This document shows, one piece after another, positions 36,957 through 49,519 of a DNA stretch of 64,000 bases. A program made the position numbers and the translations under genes. Position 1 is the first letter of the stretch; every line of letters begins with the position of its first letter. The DNA comes from Brevipalpus yothersi. Its lineage: Eukaryota > Arthropoda > Arachnida > Trombidiformes > Tenuipalpidae. Below the pieces are notes generated by a model. The model ran no database searches. It was not told the DNA's origin and saw only the letters and a program-made list of their open reading frames with translations. Location: contig QZCP01000501.1 in the NCBI GenBank assembly GCA_003956705.1, positions 16,061 through 80,060 of the forward strand, given 5' to 3'.

Positions 36957-37658
36957 TTACCATCCATCATCACCCCAATGATCGAGACCTTCCATCATCC
37001 AGCTTGATGACCATCCTTTATCATGTTCAAAATGTCCCATCACAGGATGCTTGCCGATCGACCAATCGTCCATCATATGCATTTTGGCGGGCTTATGGAA
37101 ATCAATTTTGTCCATTATTTCACCCCAACCACCACCACTACTCATGTGTCCACCACTCATGTGTCCACCACTCATATGTCCACCACCCCAACTCATGATT
37201 GGCATTGGCATCGGTATTTTCATGGGAATAATGATTGGCTTAATCTTTATTTCCGTTTTCTTATCATCTCCCCATCCACCACCTCCATGATGATGTTGAT
37301 GGTGATGCCAATGAGATGGATGCCAATCGACATGCTTCTTGTGGCAACATCCACCTCCACTTCCATGAATAACAATATTGTCACCACCTCCTTTCTTACC
37401 CTTTTTACCCCATCCACCAGTTGATAGTATCAAGCTTCCACTTCCACCACAGCCACCCCAGCCATCGCAGCCTCCTCCACCACCTCCGGTTATGACGATA
37501 TTCGAACCTAAATTGATGGAGATGTCATTTGATTATTTGCGGAGAAAACTTCAATAAAACTTTTGATACTAACCTCCTCCCTTTTTACCAGCATCAATTT
37601 TTGACACATACAATGTCCATAAGGTCACAAAAAATCCTAATTCGATGACGAATTTCAT
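36957..37658 (-). CDS. Gly/His/Met-rich secreted protein
   Basis: Exons on the minus strand 37574-37658 and 36957-37507 (211 residues), joined in phase through a GTTAGT donor. The start MKFVIELGFFVTLWTLYVS is a clear signal peptide, with the junction near DAGKKGGG. The mature protein has poly-Gly blocks, two NIVI-x-GxGGG units each followed by Cys pairs or singles, and the His cluster HWHHHQHHH. It also has a Pro/Ile/Met-rich hydrophobic segment, three tandem GGHMS units (15-bp DNA repeats at about 37139-37183), and a Trp/Met/His-rich tail. Glycine-rich, histidine-rich secreted proteins in arthropods are often cuticular or antimicrobial and may bind metal; this is inference, as no family is recognised. 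Confidence 0.8.
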
Positions 37659-39295
37659 AACTGATATATTAAAACTTAAGACATGTAATAGCTGTTCACT
37701 TGGGCAAAAGTTCGAATCAGACTGACTGAGACTTTCTCGAATTTCGAATGAAATCAACGATCAGACCGTATTATCGTTTCTGTTAGGCTTACTGATCTTG
37801 AATGAACTATATCAGGCGTTCGATTGTGTATAAGTATACGTGTATGTAAGTGAGAGTGAGAGAAAGATGTTAATTTTAATTTTTATTCGATTCACATCAA
37901 GACATTTAAATTCGGATCATAATGCATACAAAACAGTAGGAAGTATTAAAGCCTGTCTTGCTCATGAGCTGGAACATGTAAGAAAAATTTCATAAATTTT
38001 TTATCACATACACAATAGCAATCAGTATTGAGAAGACCTTTTTTCAATTCGTCCGGATGAATCAAAGATAAAAGTCTCAATGCATTTATGGTCACCCAAA
38101 TTTATATCAATATCCGCTTCCAATTGTGAAATGGAAAATGTTTATCATTAAACCCCATGTTTCATCATATGAATCCTTTCTTTTTTACACATTCTCCATG
38201 TTATAAGTGATGCTCAATGTGCAATCAATCCATCAAATTAGCCACACATCTATACAATTTTTTTCCTTTCTCACTGAATTCTGTACTATACGCTCCTTTT
38301 TATGAGCCATACCTGTCCAATAGATCAACTTAACTCTCGGTTTCAGGAACTCTAGCTTATACCAAAGTTTATCTTCCTGTTTCCGTCACAATATCAGATT
38401 TGAGCTGAAGATTTGTTCCGAACTTATTATCCATGCTGAGTTACACCATCCTACATCCGAGAGGGTTGAGACACACCGTTTTGCCCCATATAAGAGAACT
38501 GCTATTAAGAATTATTTAACTCAATCCTCTGTTTTCAAAAGTATACTAGAACTTGAATTCTAGCACAACCAAGTACTCTGAAGCACGTCGAAGTCTATTC
38601 TCTCCGTTCAAGATAAGATATTACCACTTCTAGGCTTTAATATTGTGAAGAACTTTGACATACATGCTGAGTTTTATCATCCTGCTTCTCAATGAAACGT
38701 TGAAACTTCAGCTTCCTATCTGAAACGATAATTTCATTATACTCTAGCGAATTAAGCTTCCCATCTCTATCCCCATCTCTTTCAATATCTCGATAATTAT
38801 GTCCCAGCAAGTTCCAAAGTCCATTCTCTCCGTTTCCCGAAAGTACACTAGAACTTAAGTTGTACCACTCTGGCAACCTTTCCTGAACCCATTTTTTCGG
38901 TTTCCAATAGAAAATTGAAGTCAAAATTCTCTCATTTTTGTCCGCATCCTAACACTCAAGCCCATCATCGTTCAAATCGATTACAGACCTCGAAGAAGCT
39001 GGAAGAAATAGAAAGTTCTAACACTTCAGAACTTTTTTAGCTTTAGAACTTGGGCAAAAAAACGCACAAAAAGTTCGACAGAAAGTAGTGACATCTTTGA
39101 ACTGAAGCTTATCGAAAGCCGCCAATAAAATGAACATTGAAAGCATGTTTTATCAGTTTTTTCAGCTTATTTTTAGATAGTCTTAATTGGTGAGTTGGGA
39201 TTATATTGTGTTTATTTTGAATTAAAGACAATTTGATTGAAATATAAGTGTATTGTTGTGATTGTAACATTTGAGAAGGTTAAGTTTGATTGAAA
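37659..39295. other. Intergenic region upstream of DDB1
   Basis: Divergent spacer between the Gly/His-rich gene (-) and DDB1 (+). The part at about 38390-38880 contains two to three diverged copies of a short motif set (TACACTAGAACTT, CATTCTCTCCGTT, CATGCTGAGTT). A - strand 95-codon frame at 38637-38924 overlaps them. No other coding signal. Confidence 0.5.
38390..38880. repeat. Diverged local tandem duplication
   Basis: By eye, a block containing AGTATACTAGAACTT (about 38539) and CATGCTGAGTTACACCATCC (about 38432) recurs as AGTACACTAGAACTT (about 38840) and CATGCTGAGTTTTATCATCC (about 38662). TCTATTCTCTCCGTT also has two copies (about 38594 and 38819). The spacing is irregular, so this is an old, rearranged duplication. 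Confidence 0.5.
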
Positions 39296-42200
39296 ATGTC
39301 ATACAATTATGTTGTCACTGCACACAAATCATCGGTTGTGTCCGCCTGTGTTACAGGTACACTTGCCCTTTTATTTTGTTTTCTTTTTTGTTTGATTTTT
39401 CATTTTGAACACTTTTATTTGATATTTTTCATCCATGTGTATTGATGAATACAAATATCTCACCTCTTTACCTTTTTTATCCACTCTTGACCACATTATG
39501 TAGGCAATTTCACTTCACCACATGATCTCAACTTGATAATTGCCAAGTCAAATCGTTTCGAAATCTATGTAGTCACACCGGAAGGCTTACGGCCGGTTAA
39601 AGAGGTGAACATCTATGGCCGAATTGCGATCATGAAATTGTATCGATTGAAGGGTGATCTACAGGATAAACTCTTTATACTCACATTTCGTAATAATGCG
39701 AGTATTTTGGAATGTCAAAAAGTTGGCGATAATATTGAGATTATTACCAAAGCGCATGGTGATGTAACCGATCAGGTTTGCCGGCCTTCCGAAACCGGCT
39801 CAATTGGCATTATTGACCCAGAATGTCGAATGATCGGTCTGAGGATATACGATGGAGTATTCAAAGTGATACCTTTAGGTTAGTTAATTTGGATATGCCT
39901 TGGGGATTACTTTGTGTGTAGCCCTGTTGACGCTGTCAATAGGGTTGGCATAGATGATAATCATTTGTATTGTAATTGGGGGCATGTAATCAATTATTCT
40001 ACTGGATTATTTTCCTCTTTTAGACCAAGAAAAAGGAGAATTAAAAGCTTTCAACATCAAGATGGAAGAGCTCCATATTCAGGATATACAGTTCCTTCAT
40101 GGATGCTCTATGCCAACCATCGCATTCATTCATCAAGATACTCAGGCTCGTCATGTGAAAACTCTTGAAGTTTCAATGAAAGATAAGGAATTTATTAAAG
40201 GACCTTGGAAAAGAGATAACGTTGAAAGTGAAGCATCCATTCTGATAGCTGTTCCTAAGCCATTTTGTGGATGCCTCGTTGTTGGCCAAGAGTCCATAGC
40301 ATATCTTAATGATGACATCTCACTCACAATTGCACCGCCTGCTCTTCGTCAAAGTACTGTTGTCTGTTATGGCTTGATTGATAATAATGGCTCTCGATAC
40401 CTGTTGGGAGACATGTCTGGTCGAATTTTTCTACTCTGTTTAGAGAAAGAAGAGAAAGGTGATGGCTCAACCACAGTGAGGAGTCTTAAGCTCGAATTAT
40501 TGGGTGAATGTACAATTCCTGATTGCTTAACGTACTTGGATAATGGTGTTGTTTATGTTGGATCTCGGATGGGTGACTCTCAGTTGATAAAATTGGTCAC
40601 AGAGCCTAATGAGGAGGGTTCTTATATCGAAATTATGGAAGTCTTCACCAATCTGGGTCCGATTGTTGATATGTGTGTTGTGGACTTAGAAAGACAAGGC
40701 CAAGGACAGTTGGTCACTTGTTCAGGAGTTTATAAAGAAGGAACTCTTCGTATCATTCGAAATGGAATCGGCATTCAGGAGCACGCAACTATAGATCTGC
40801 CCGGTATCAAAGGAATCTGGCCACTTCGTGTTGGACATGCTGAACAGTATGACAATGTTCTTGTCCTCTCTTTCGTCGGTCAGACTAGACTTCTGATGCT
40901 GAATGGGGAGGAAATGGAAGAAACTCAAGTTCCCGGTTTCGACATAGGACAGCAAACATTTTCTTGTTCGAATGTTGCCTATGAACAATTACTTCAAGTC
41001 ACTCCCACCAATGTTCTCCTGGTGGATGCGAAAACCAAAGAACGAGTTGATGAGTGGAAACCAGCAAATGGTCAGAGTATCAGTGTTGTATCCTCTAACT
41101 CAACTCAAGTTGTGTGTGCAGTTCGAAACTCTCTCTACTATCTACTCATAAAGGAAGGTTCACTTGAGAAAGTGAACGAAACGTCTCTTGAACACGAAGT
41201 TGCTTGCATAGACGTCAACCCTCTGGATGAACATGCTGAAACTTCCAACTTCTGCCATGTTGGTCTGTGGACGGATATCTCCATACGTATACTCCGTTTG
41301 CCGGACTTTGTTGAGTTACACAAGGAGATGCTGGGAGGTGAAATAATTCCTCGTTCAATAATTGCTGTGGCATTCGAGAGCATAAACTATCTGCTTTGTG
41401 CTCTTGGTGATGGAGCTCTATTCTATTTTGTTCTCAACAAGGAAACAGGATTTCTTAATGATCGAAAAAAAGTCACTCTCGGAACTCAACCCACGGTGCT
41501 CAAAACTTTCCGTTCAAATGTCACGGTCAACGTTTTTGCTTGCTCTGATCGGCCAACAGTGATATATAGTAGTAATCATAAGCTTGTTTTCTCTAATGTC
41601 AACCTTAAAGAAGTTAACCACATGTGCCCACTCCATTCCCAGGCCTATCCCGATAGCTTAGCCTTAGCGAATGACAACTCTCTCATCATTGGAACTATCG
41701 ATGAAATTCAAAAGCTCCATATTCGTACCATAAATCTTTATGAAACTCCCAGAAGGATCGCCTATCAAGAGCAAACTCAAACTTTTGGTGTGATAACTAT
41801 GAGACTTGATATTCAAGATACTGAGGGTCAAGTTCCCGCCAGACCTAGTGCTAGTACAACTGCACAAAACATAAGTCATGCTGCCAATATGGCCTCAGCT
41901 GTCAAGCCCGGTTCGAGTACTATTTGTGGCTCATCGGGCGATCCTCTTAATGAGGTTGAAGTTTTCAACTTATTGATCATCGATCAACACACGTTCGAAG
42001 TGCTACACGCTTTTCAATTCACTCCTAACGAATGTGCCCTTAGTATTGTCTCTGCTCGTCTGGGAAGTGATTCAACCACTTATTATATCGTTGGAACATG
42101 TTTTGTCCATCCAGATGAGCCTGAGCCTAAATTGGGACGAATCTGTATCTTCCAATGGCTTGACAATAAGCTCCATCAGATAGGAGAAAAAGAAATCACT

Positions 42201-43252
42201 GGAGCTCCATATTCTTTGCGTGAATTCAACGGCAAATTGTTGGCCAGTGTGAATAGTACTGTTATGCTATTCGATAGAAACCAAAAAGATCTTCACGTTG
42301 AATGTAAATATTTAAACTGTATTATTGCTTTGTACTTGAAAACAAAAGGAGACTTTATTCTCGTTGGTGATCTCATGCGATCAATTACTCTGCTTGCATA
42401 CAAGCAAATGGAAGGCAATTTCGAGGAAATTGCTCGTGATTTTGAACCAAATTGGATGACAGCTATCGAAATTCTCGATGATGATACTTTCTTGGGTTCT
42501 GAAAATAGTTTCAACTTATTTGTTCGTCAAAAAGACAGGTAAAAATCGTTAAAATTCATATAATTTCGATAATTGTAAACTTTATGAGATCTTTTCTCGT
42601 TTTTTAGTGCTGCAACTACAGACGATGAGCGATTACTCCTTCAAAATGCAGGCCATATTCATTTGGGTGATTATGTAAACGTCTTTCGTCATGGGTCCCT
42701 GGTTATGCAACATCTCGGTGAAAACACAACTCCAACGCAGGGATCAGTTCTATTTGGAACCGTTTCAGGAGCCATAGGTAAAAAATGTCAAAACTTTTCT
42801 CGTGATCAGGATTCACTCATGTTGAGCTCTGATTTTCATCATAGGACTTGTCGCTCAGCTACCTCAAGATTTCTTCAACTTCCTTCACGAAGTACAACAA
42901 AAACTTGCCAAAGTAATTAAATCGGTTGGAAAAATTGACCATGCTCTCTGGAGATCGTTCCACACTGATAGAACGACAGAAGCCTCGTTCGGCTTCATCG
43001 ATGGAGATCTGATTGAAAGTTTTCTCGATCTAACTCGCGAGAAGATGAAAGAAGTTGCTCAAGGTCTGATGGTGAGTAGCTTTCTTTGTGAATCCATTCA
43101 TATATTCACATATGAATATGTACCTACCAGTGTAATTTCATTAACCAACATTTTCTTCTTCCATGCAGATGGACGACGGAAGTGGAATGAAGAAAGAATG
43201 TTCTGTTGATGATCTGATCAAAATTGTTGAAGAATTGACTAGAATTCATTGA
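39296..43252 (+). CDS. DDB1: DNA damage-binding protein 1 (DDB1)
   Basis: Exons 39296-39356, 39504-39878, 40024-42538, 42608-42777, 42845-43071 and 43169-43252 give 1143 residues (human 1140) with all phases consistent. It is near-collinear with human DDB1 from MSYNYVVTAHKSSVV to EELTRIH. Landmarks include EIYVVTPEGLRPVKEV, RPSETGSIGIIDPECRMIGL, NLGPIVDMCVVDLERQGQGQ and CSDRPTVIYSSNHKLVFSNV, plus the C-terminal GDLMRSITLLAYK and SFLDLTREKM. The protein has three seven-bladed beta-propellers (BPA, BPB, BPC) and a C-terminal helical domain. It is the adaptor of CUL4-ROC1 ubiquitin ligases: BPB binds CUL4, and the BPA/BPC cleft binds DCAF receptors. It is nuclear and cytoplasmic and acts in nucleotide excision repair and protein turnover. 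One very large exon (2.5 kb) encodes most of the protein. Confidence 0.98.
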
Positions 43253-44144
43253 AACCAAAGTGTTAACCACAGCTAAAGGCAAAAAATAATTTCTGTTCAT
43301 ACATGTATTTTAAATATCTCGCTTGCTTACTACATGCTCATGGCCACTCTTAATGTATAATCATACCGAAACATCTTACACCTAAAATCATTCACACTCA
43401 TTCCTCTCCACTTCAGTAATCATATTTTTTCCTATCGGAAAATGCATGCTTTTGATTTCTAGTCAGAATTTATCAATCACATCTAAACCTATCTCCTGTA
43501 TCTTCACTTTTGATCTTCCTATGGGCTCAACAAAACTTCAACGGAAGACTGATTCAAGTTTCAAATTGAAAATTATAGAACGGAAAAAATACACCATTTG
43601 TTCGAAACTATACAATTGTGTGGAGAGTGTCTGCGTTGATTCTGAATTCTCTGTTACACCAATCCTTGATCAATGGCCATCTTCACATGTTTTCCATCAT
43701 CGTGCGGGCAATAAAAAACAAAGTCTCCCAGCTACAGCTTAATGCACTGGGCTTATATATGTATATCACTCATCACCCTGTCAGATGCAACTGCCTGCAT
43801 ATACTAACAAACCCAAGCTTCCACTTGTTCTTCCCTCCTCCCTCTCTCTCACTTCCTCTCCCCTAGAATCATCTAACACGAAGACAGATCGAGTGAAGAA
43901 CATTATGACTTGCTCCGTATGTTTACCACGAGTGTTTGTTACCAGATTACACTGAATCAATAGGTGAAAATTCTTATTTTTCACTTCACGTATTTTTAAA
44001 TCGTTTATCAAGTCATTCGAATTGAACTGCTTCGATTGTTGTATTTATAAGTGATCCTTGCGAATTTTTTCCCGGAATCGATCTGATAAATTATACTCGG
44101 TTCTACTCTCGGGCATCTGGTCAGTTCTAAAAGCCAAAATCAAA
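43253..44144. other. DDB1 3' flank and ICA1 5' flank
   Basis: About 890 bp without supported coding sequence. Possible AATAAA for DDB1 near 43710. The frame upstream of the chosen ICA1 ATG stays open to about 44058, so a 29-residue N-terminal extension of ICA1 is formally possible. Confidence 0.5.
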
Positions 44145-45895
44145 ATGTCACAAGCATCTGAGAAGAAGCCTGGAATATCGGGACAAGATTTTGATCAATG
44201 TGTACTGAGAAAAGAGAGAGAATCTGGTGAAGAGGATTCAAAATTGATCAAAATGCAACAAAGATATTGGGAAGCTAAGCAAGCATTCATCAGTAAATTA
44301 CGCCGAAAAGAGGATGACTGTATTGTAGCATCTGATGCTCCTCTTGATGCAAAGCTGGAGGTAAGTCATAGTAACTAGGCTTTGAGAATATGTATGATTG
44401 TCTTTCGAATATCTTATCTTTCCTTCAAATTGCCCATCTTTCAATTACTTGTCAGGGTAACAATCTGGCATGCACAACCTATCGATTCATATTCCCCAAT
44501 GCTTTCATGATGACTCTAAATTTCTGGAAATAAGACCATAATAATCTCATTCAATTTCATATAACAGCTATTCCGATCGATAGAGGAAACATGCTGCAAT
44601 TTATTGTACATTCTGGAAGGCTATCAAGATAGATTGTGTGCTTTGGCCCATGAAGAGAATGCTACCGGTCGTTTTCTTAAAGAATGTGGTAAAATTGATC
44701 GCACAAGAGCTGGTAAAATGATGACAGCTTCCGGTAAAACTCTTTGTTACACAGCTCAACAGCGAATCCAATTACGCCATCCTCTAGTTCGATTGTATCA
44801 AGAAGTGGAGACATTCCAATATCGTGCTATAACAGATACAATGATGACAATAGAACGAATGGAGAAAGCTCGAATTGCTTATCGAGGAGCTCTTCTGTGG
44901 ATGAAAGATCTGTCCAGTCAACTTGATCCGGACACTTACAAGCAATTGGAAAAATTTCGTAAAGTTCAGGGACAAGTTCGACGAGCCAAAGCTCGATTCG
45001 ATAAACTCAAAATTGATTCACAACAGAAAATTGACATGCTGTGCGCCTCAAGATGTAATATGTTCAGTCACGCTTTAGTTTTGTATCAAAACAGTCTGAG
45101 CTCATTTTGGGAGAGATCAGCAAAGGCAATGAAAGCGATTTCCGAAAATTTCAAAGGTTATCAACATTATGAATTCAATTTGTTGAAAGATCTCACCGAA
45201 ACTAGTAAAAAATTGGCACAAGAAGACAACAGTGTCCAGTTCGAGGATCTGTTGAAAGAAAACGTTGATGATAAGGATGCTCTCATCTTTTTCGAATCAG
45301 AATATCATGATGAGGAACGAAAACTGCTACCTAAACGTAAAAATAGTAAATCTTCAAAAAGTGCACCTACATCTTCGTCCAAAGATCAAAAGCTGGTAGA
45401 CCTTGGTGATCTGCAATCAGATGAACGCCGGCAAAAACTTCATGATATTATAGACTCACATTTGGATCCAGAAGATTTGAATGTTCTGAATGATATCTTT
45501 TCAAACAATGGTCCATCTGAAAACATTCCCCCGCTCCCATCGGATGATTCAAATTCCAAAGGTTTTTTTCCTAGTCATTTCTTGAATTTCCAATCGAACA
45601 GTGCTCTTCTTGACTCAGCATTGGGATCTGGTTCTCAGAAGAGTGTACAAAAGACTCAGTCAATCGATAAGGTAAGATTTTGCAGTTCTTGTCTTCTTTT
45701 CACAACCCTTCCAATCAAATTGTTGAAAATAAGTTGATAACACTTGGAAATTGATTTCTTCTATTTCAGATCAAACCATCCCCTGGTCAGCAAGATAGCA
45801 AGAAGAATGACTGGTTCAATTTATTTGCCGAATTAGATCCTCTCTCAAATCCTGATGCTCTTGGATCCAAAGGAGATAGTGACAGATACTGTTAA
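44145..45895 (+). CDS. ICA1: Islet cell autoantigen 1 / ICA69-like protein
   Basis: Exons 44145-44360, 44568-45671 and 45770-45895 (481 residues; human ICA1 483). The arfaptin-homology (BAR-type) domain spans roughly residues 20-265, with KMQQRYWEAKQAFI, ASDAPLDAKLELF, RAGKMMTASGKTLCY, VETFQYRAITDT and RGALLWMKDLSSQLDPDTYKQ. SRCNMFSHAL and FKGYQHYEFN follow. After a Ser/Lys-rich linker, a short C-terminal motif, NDWFNLFAELDPLSNPDALG, matches the ICA69 C-terminal (ICAC) region. The family binds Rab2 and PICK1 and works in dense-core vesicle biogenesis and receptor trafficking at the Golgi. The start was chosen at MSQASEKK because the match to the family begins just after it. Confidence 0.95.
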
Positions 45896-46526
45896 TTTAT
45901 GTTTGAATTCCTCAGAAAATTTTCATTCTTCATTAAAGTTTTACTCAGAGGATGACAGCTTTCATCTAACTGTACCCTTTGAGTGGTCCAGCAAAATCTG
46001 ACATTGTTTCCATATTACCTGGAGCATTCGGGGGAAGATAAACTCGAATCATTCTGATGATCCAGAATTTAGAGCTTGGAAGTTATAAATTAACATTTCC
46101 TAAATTGATTCGTAAAAATAAAGTTCAAAAAGAGGTAAAGTAAGTGGACTAGGAAAATCATGACTGATTCAAATCAGAGAACTATCTTCGTAAAATTTTC
46201 TATTACTTCTTGCGAGAGTTTAGATGAGATGTAAATTCCTTTTTCAGAAGTAAAATTCATGCTCACTCAGAATTCCAATGGGAATCTGTTTTTCTTCTGA
46301 GGAAATCCAGGGAGCTATGAGTGATAGTACGGATCCACTAAAATTTGGTTCTAAAACTGAAAACAAGTTCATTGACCTCAATCTTTCTACTATCATAGTC
46401 GGCAGCGTGCATGTTTATCCTCATGTGTTCAGCCAAGTTTGTATACATGTGAAATATTTTTTCTATTCGATGAAAATGAGCTTTCGTGATTTGTGAGAAG
46501 ATTTAATCATTAGTTCTGTGAGAATC
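45896..46526. other. Intergenic region ICA1 to SET-domain gene
   Basis: About 630 bp. AATAAA-like AAAATAAAG near 46114 could serve ICA1. A 72-codon + strand frame at 46278-46496 has no splice or homology support and is not called. Confidence 0.5.
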
Positions 46527-48723
46527 ATGACTGATTCAACATTGGCTGACGTTTCCAGTTGTACCATGACAGAAACTGGACCTAACGCAACGATACATCC
46601 ATCTTTGCGGTATCATATCGATTGTATTTTTACGAAATATCCATACTTTTCCAATCTAGAATTCAGGTAAGGAACATCAACTTCTTATTTCTTCACTATC
46701 TAATCATGATCTTTGATGTTCACTCTTCTATCACAGAGAAACTGTGCTCAATGGCTTCAATAAGTTGAGTAATGATATTTTCCGGAAATCGGATGAGAGA
46801 GCTACTAGGCACCGATTGAATGGCAATGAATTGTACCAAAAGCAATTATATCACGAAGCTTTAAAGGAATACGATGAGGTAAATTTGCAAATATCATAAG
46901 TACACTTGATCATTTCTTCACATTTTTTGTAGGCCGTCTTGGTTGCAACTTGGACGGTAAGAAAAAATGATGATGACCAGGACACCGAAATATGTCTTAG
47001 TTTGTCGAATAGATCAGCTACACTACTTAAACTCGATAGGATGATCGAATGTTTGAATGATATTGAATTGGCTCTGACATTCAATCCTAGTGAAAAATTG
47101 CTCAAAAAATTGGATGCTCGAAAAGAAGCTGCCGAAAATTGTAACTCAACCAAGCGAGATGGTGGCATCCAAGCTTTCTCTGATCCTTCAGAAAGTCATG
47201 TCGTTTGGACATCAGACAATACTCCAGCAGCTGATAAAGAATTGGACACATGTGATCTAGTCTTTCGTGAAAGGGCTTCCTTATGCACTCTCAAAAGTGA
47301 TTATTGCTTCACAAGATGTTACAATTGTTTTGTGAATCTTTCTGAAGACTGGAAAGTACCATGTAGGGGATGTAGTCAAGTGAAATTTTGTTCCCTTAGG
47401 TGTTCTCAAGAATCATGGAACAGTGGACATAATATTTTCTGTCTCTACCTAAATATATTTGATCATCTGAAAGGGAGAGAAGTTTTCGAATATCCACCGA
47501 TACTGGCTTGCCTTCAAGTTTTGTCCCTAGATCTTACCGAAACTTTTGAAATACTTCGAAGAGGTGATCTTCTTGAAAGTATTGCGAATCTCAGCATATC
47601 GGAAGAACCTGATGAAAAATTGGATCAAATTGCTCAAGCAACTGCTCATCTACTAACTTTTTTCACCGTTACGCGCCGTATTCTTCCTGAAATGAATTCT
47701 GGTGATAGAAAACATGATATTGAACTACTTGGTGGCCTTTTGATGATGTTTTTACGTGAGATCATTCATAAATCACCAACTTCGATCACTTGTCTTCAAT
47801 TGAACAAACCTCGAGATGCTCATGAGCCATTCTATTTGGAGGAAAAAGTTATTGGATTTGGAATATTTTCTCTTTTCGATAAGTTAACTCATAATTGTGA
47901 TCCAAATACGAGCATTCATCGATTCAACGGACGTGATATGATCGTGAGAGCCACTCGAACTATTACTGAAAGAGCTGTGATTTCAATTGGTAAAGGGATT
48001 GATTGTCGCAATTCGATTGTGTCTGAGAGGAAAAAATTTTTATTGAAAAATTTTCATCAAATCTGTAGCTGCACAGCTTGTGAGAATAGCATTCAACCAA
48101 TCAGCAAAGCATATTTATGCCCAAAATGCAATGGTCCTATCATAGTTGATGAAAATTTGAGCAAGTGTTCAAAATGTTCGGATTGTGATGGTATCAATGT
48201 GGAAGAAATCGGTTTGGAAATAGACTCTGGTTCATACAATCTGAGGCATGCGAGCATGTTATTGGTTCGTCGAGATCAGGATATAATCAAAGCAGAGGAC
48301 TACTTACTCGAGATTCACAAGCGATATCGAAAAATTCTTCATCCTCTTAATGAGAATATGATCGAAGTATGCAAAAATCTGAGTTTCTGCTATAAAAAGA
48401 TGAGAAAATTTCGTCAAGCACTTATTTATGCTGAACAAGCTTACCATTGCATAGAGGCAAAGTTTAATCCTTTTCACTTCACCAGGATTAACGGTTTATT
48501 TTATCTGATTGATCGTAAAATTTTGTTCCTGATTCATTGTAAGAAAAAGCGTCGACAGGCTGAAAATGAAAAAATCTATCCCAACTCCTTATCCACTTTA
48601 CAGCAAAACATAGCTGAAGCCTCTCTTCTGTTGGAAAAAGGATGCATTATCGATGAATATTATGAAAATTTTCTGAAACAAATTAAAGCTCAAATAATTG
48701 AGCATGATTTAAACCAACCCTAA
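46527..48723 (+). CDS. TPR-MYND-SET protein (SMYD4-like), SET motif degenerate
   Basis: Exons 46527-46666, 46737-46878 and 46933-48723 (690 residues), phases consistent. Order of domains: an N-terminal TPR-like region (residues ~75-150, GNELYQKQLYHEALKEYDEA and a second unit), then a MYND zinc finger (~223-262; CYNC, CRGC, CSLRC, HNIFC). A split SET region follows, whose core reads THNCDPNTS at 413-421, then a post-SET Cys cluster (CSCTACEN) and a C-terminal TPR-like helical tail. TPR at the N-terminus favours SMYD4 over SMYD1-3/5. Oddities: the canonical NHxxPN is THxxPN (Thr413), and the usual catalytic Tyr segment (I-S/C-Y) reads ISIGKG (Ile446). Methyltransferase activity is therefore doubtful, and an adaptor/chaperone-linked role is possible. 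Those functional statements are inference. Confidence 0.88.
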
Positions 48724-48775
48724 ATACACACATCGATTCCGATTAATCCGATTTAGTCAAGACAAAATCAAATCC

Positions 48776-48847
48776 TGGAGATGCCGGGGATTGAACCCGG
48801 GGCTTTTCGCATGCGAAGCGAACGCTCTACCACTGAGCTACATCCCC
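48776..48847 (-). tRNA. tRNA-Ala (anticodon CGC)
   Basis: 72-nt cloverleaf on the minus strand. The acceptor stem is GGGGATG/CATCTCC (one G-U), the D arm is GCTC/GAGC and the anticodon stem is TTCGC/GCGAA. The loop TTCGCAT puts CGC at positions 34-36. The T arm is CCGGG/CCCGG with loop TTCAATC, and the discriminator base is A. The G3-U70 pair, the alanine identity element, is present. The B box GGTTCAATCCC is close to consensus. A short T4 Pol III terminator lies about 9 nt downstream (48764-48767 as A4 on the + strand). It sits about 50 bp 3' of the SET gene and on the opposite strand. No intron. Confidence 0.96.
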
Positions 48848-49519
48848 ATCATAAGCTTATGTAAGGCTTGTGGAGCGGTAATTTCAATGAGAGACACTTT
48901 TGATGATGAAAAAATATTTTTCAAGTGAATGTTGTTGCTGAACATTATCATGTTCAGTATATTCACACTTGTGATGTGTGTGTGTGAATGTTGATAATAG
49001 TTGATAGTAAAAAATTCATCTCATCTTGATGAATTTTAATTCATTTCTACTTTCATTCATATCGTTTCACATTACTTGTGGCCACCACTGTGCACAGGTA
49101 GTACAGGAAGAGGTGTCAATATAATCGGGTTCAAATCGATTTCGGTTTGATGCTTCCTCCTCCTTCTTATTCTTCATCAACCTTATGTTTGCCAACAAAC
49201 CAGCAGTTATTCAATGTGTGTGTGTCTGTCTGTTTGTGTGTGGGGATAAATTAAATTGATTATGTTGATCAAGAGAGAAAGAAAAATGTTGGTTGTGTCT
49301 AGTGGCTGGATTATGTGAAGAGTGGACATCAACTTTAGGTTGTTGTACAATATTCCTTGAGATCAAAATTTATTCGTGAGTACAGTTCTCTTGATGTTAC
49401 ATGTTTTGTTTGATGCTGTGTTTCGGCTGATGGGAATTGACTGAAAAAAAATCATCCCTTTTTAATTGGTGTCCAGATATTTTGGTTGTGAAAATTTTTT
49501 CCCAAACTTTCCATCCAAA
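48848..49519. other. Intergenic region upstream of VPS50
   Basis: AT-rich with TG runs; 5' flank of VPS50 and upstream flank of the tRNA. No coding signal. Confidence 0.5.

Noticed and set aside
37139..37183. Regular 15-bp repeats as a possible CRISPR or minisatellite array
   Set aside because: They encode the GGHMS repeat of a secreted protein; no spacers.
44058..44144. Upstream in-frame start extending ICA1 by 29 residues
   Set aside because: The extension has no similarity to the family, which aligns from shortly after the 44145 ATG.
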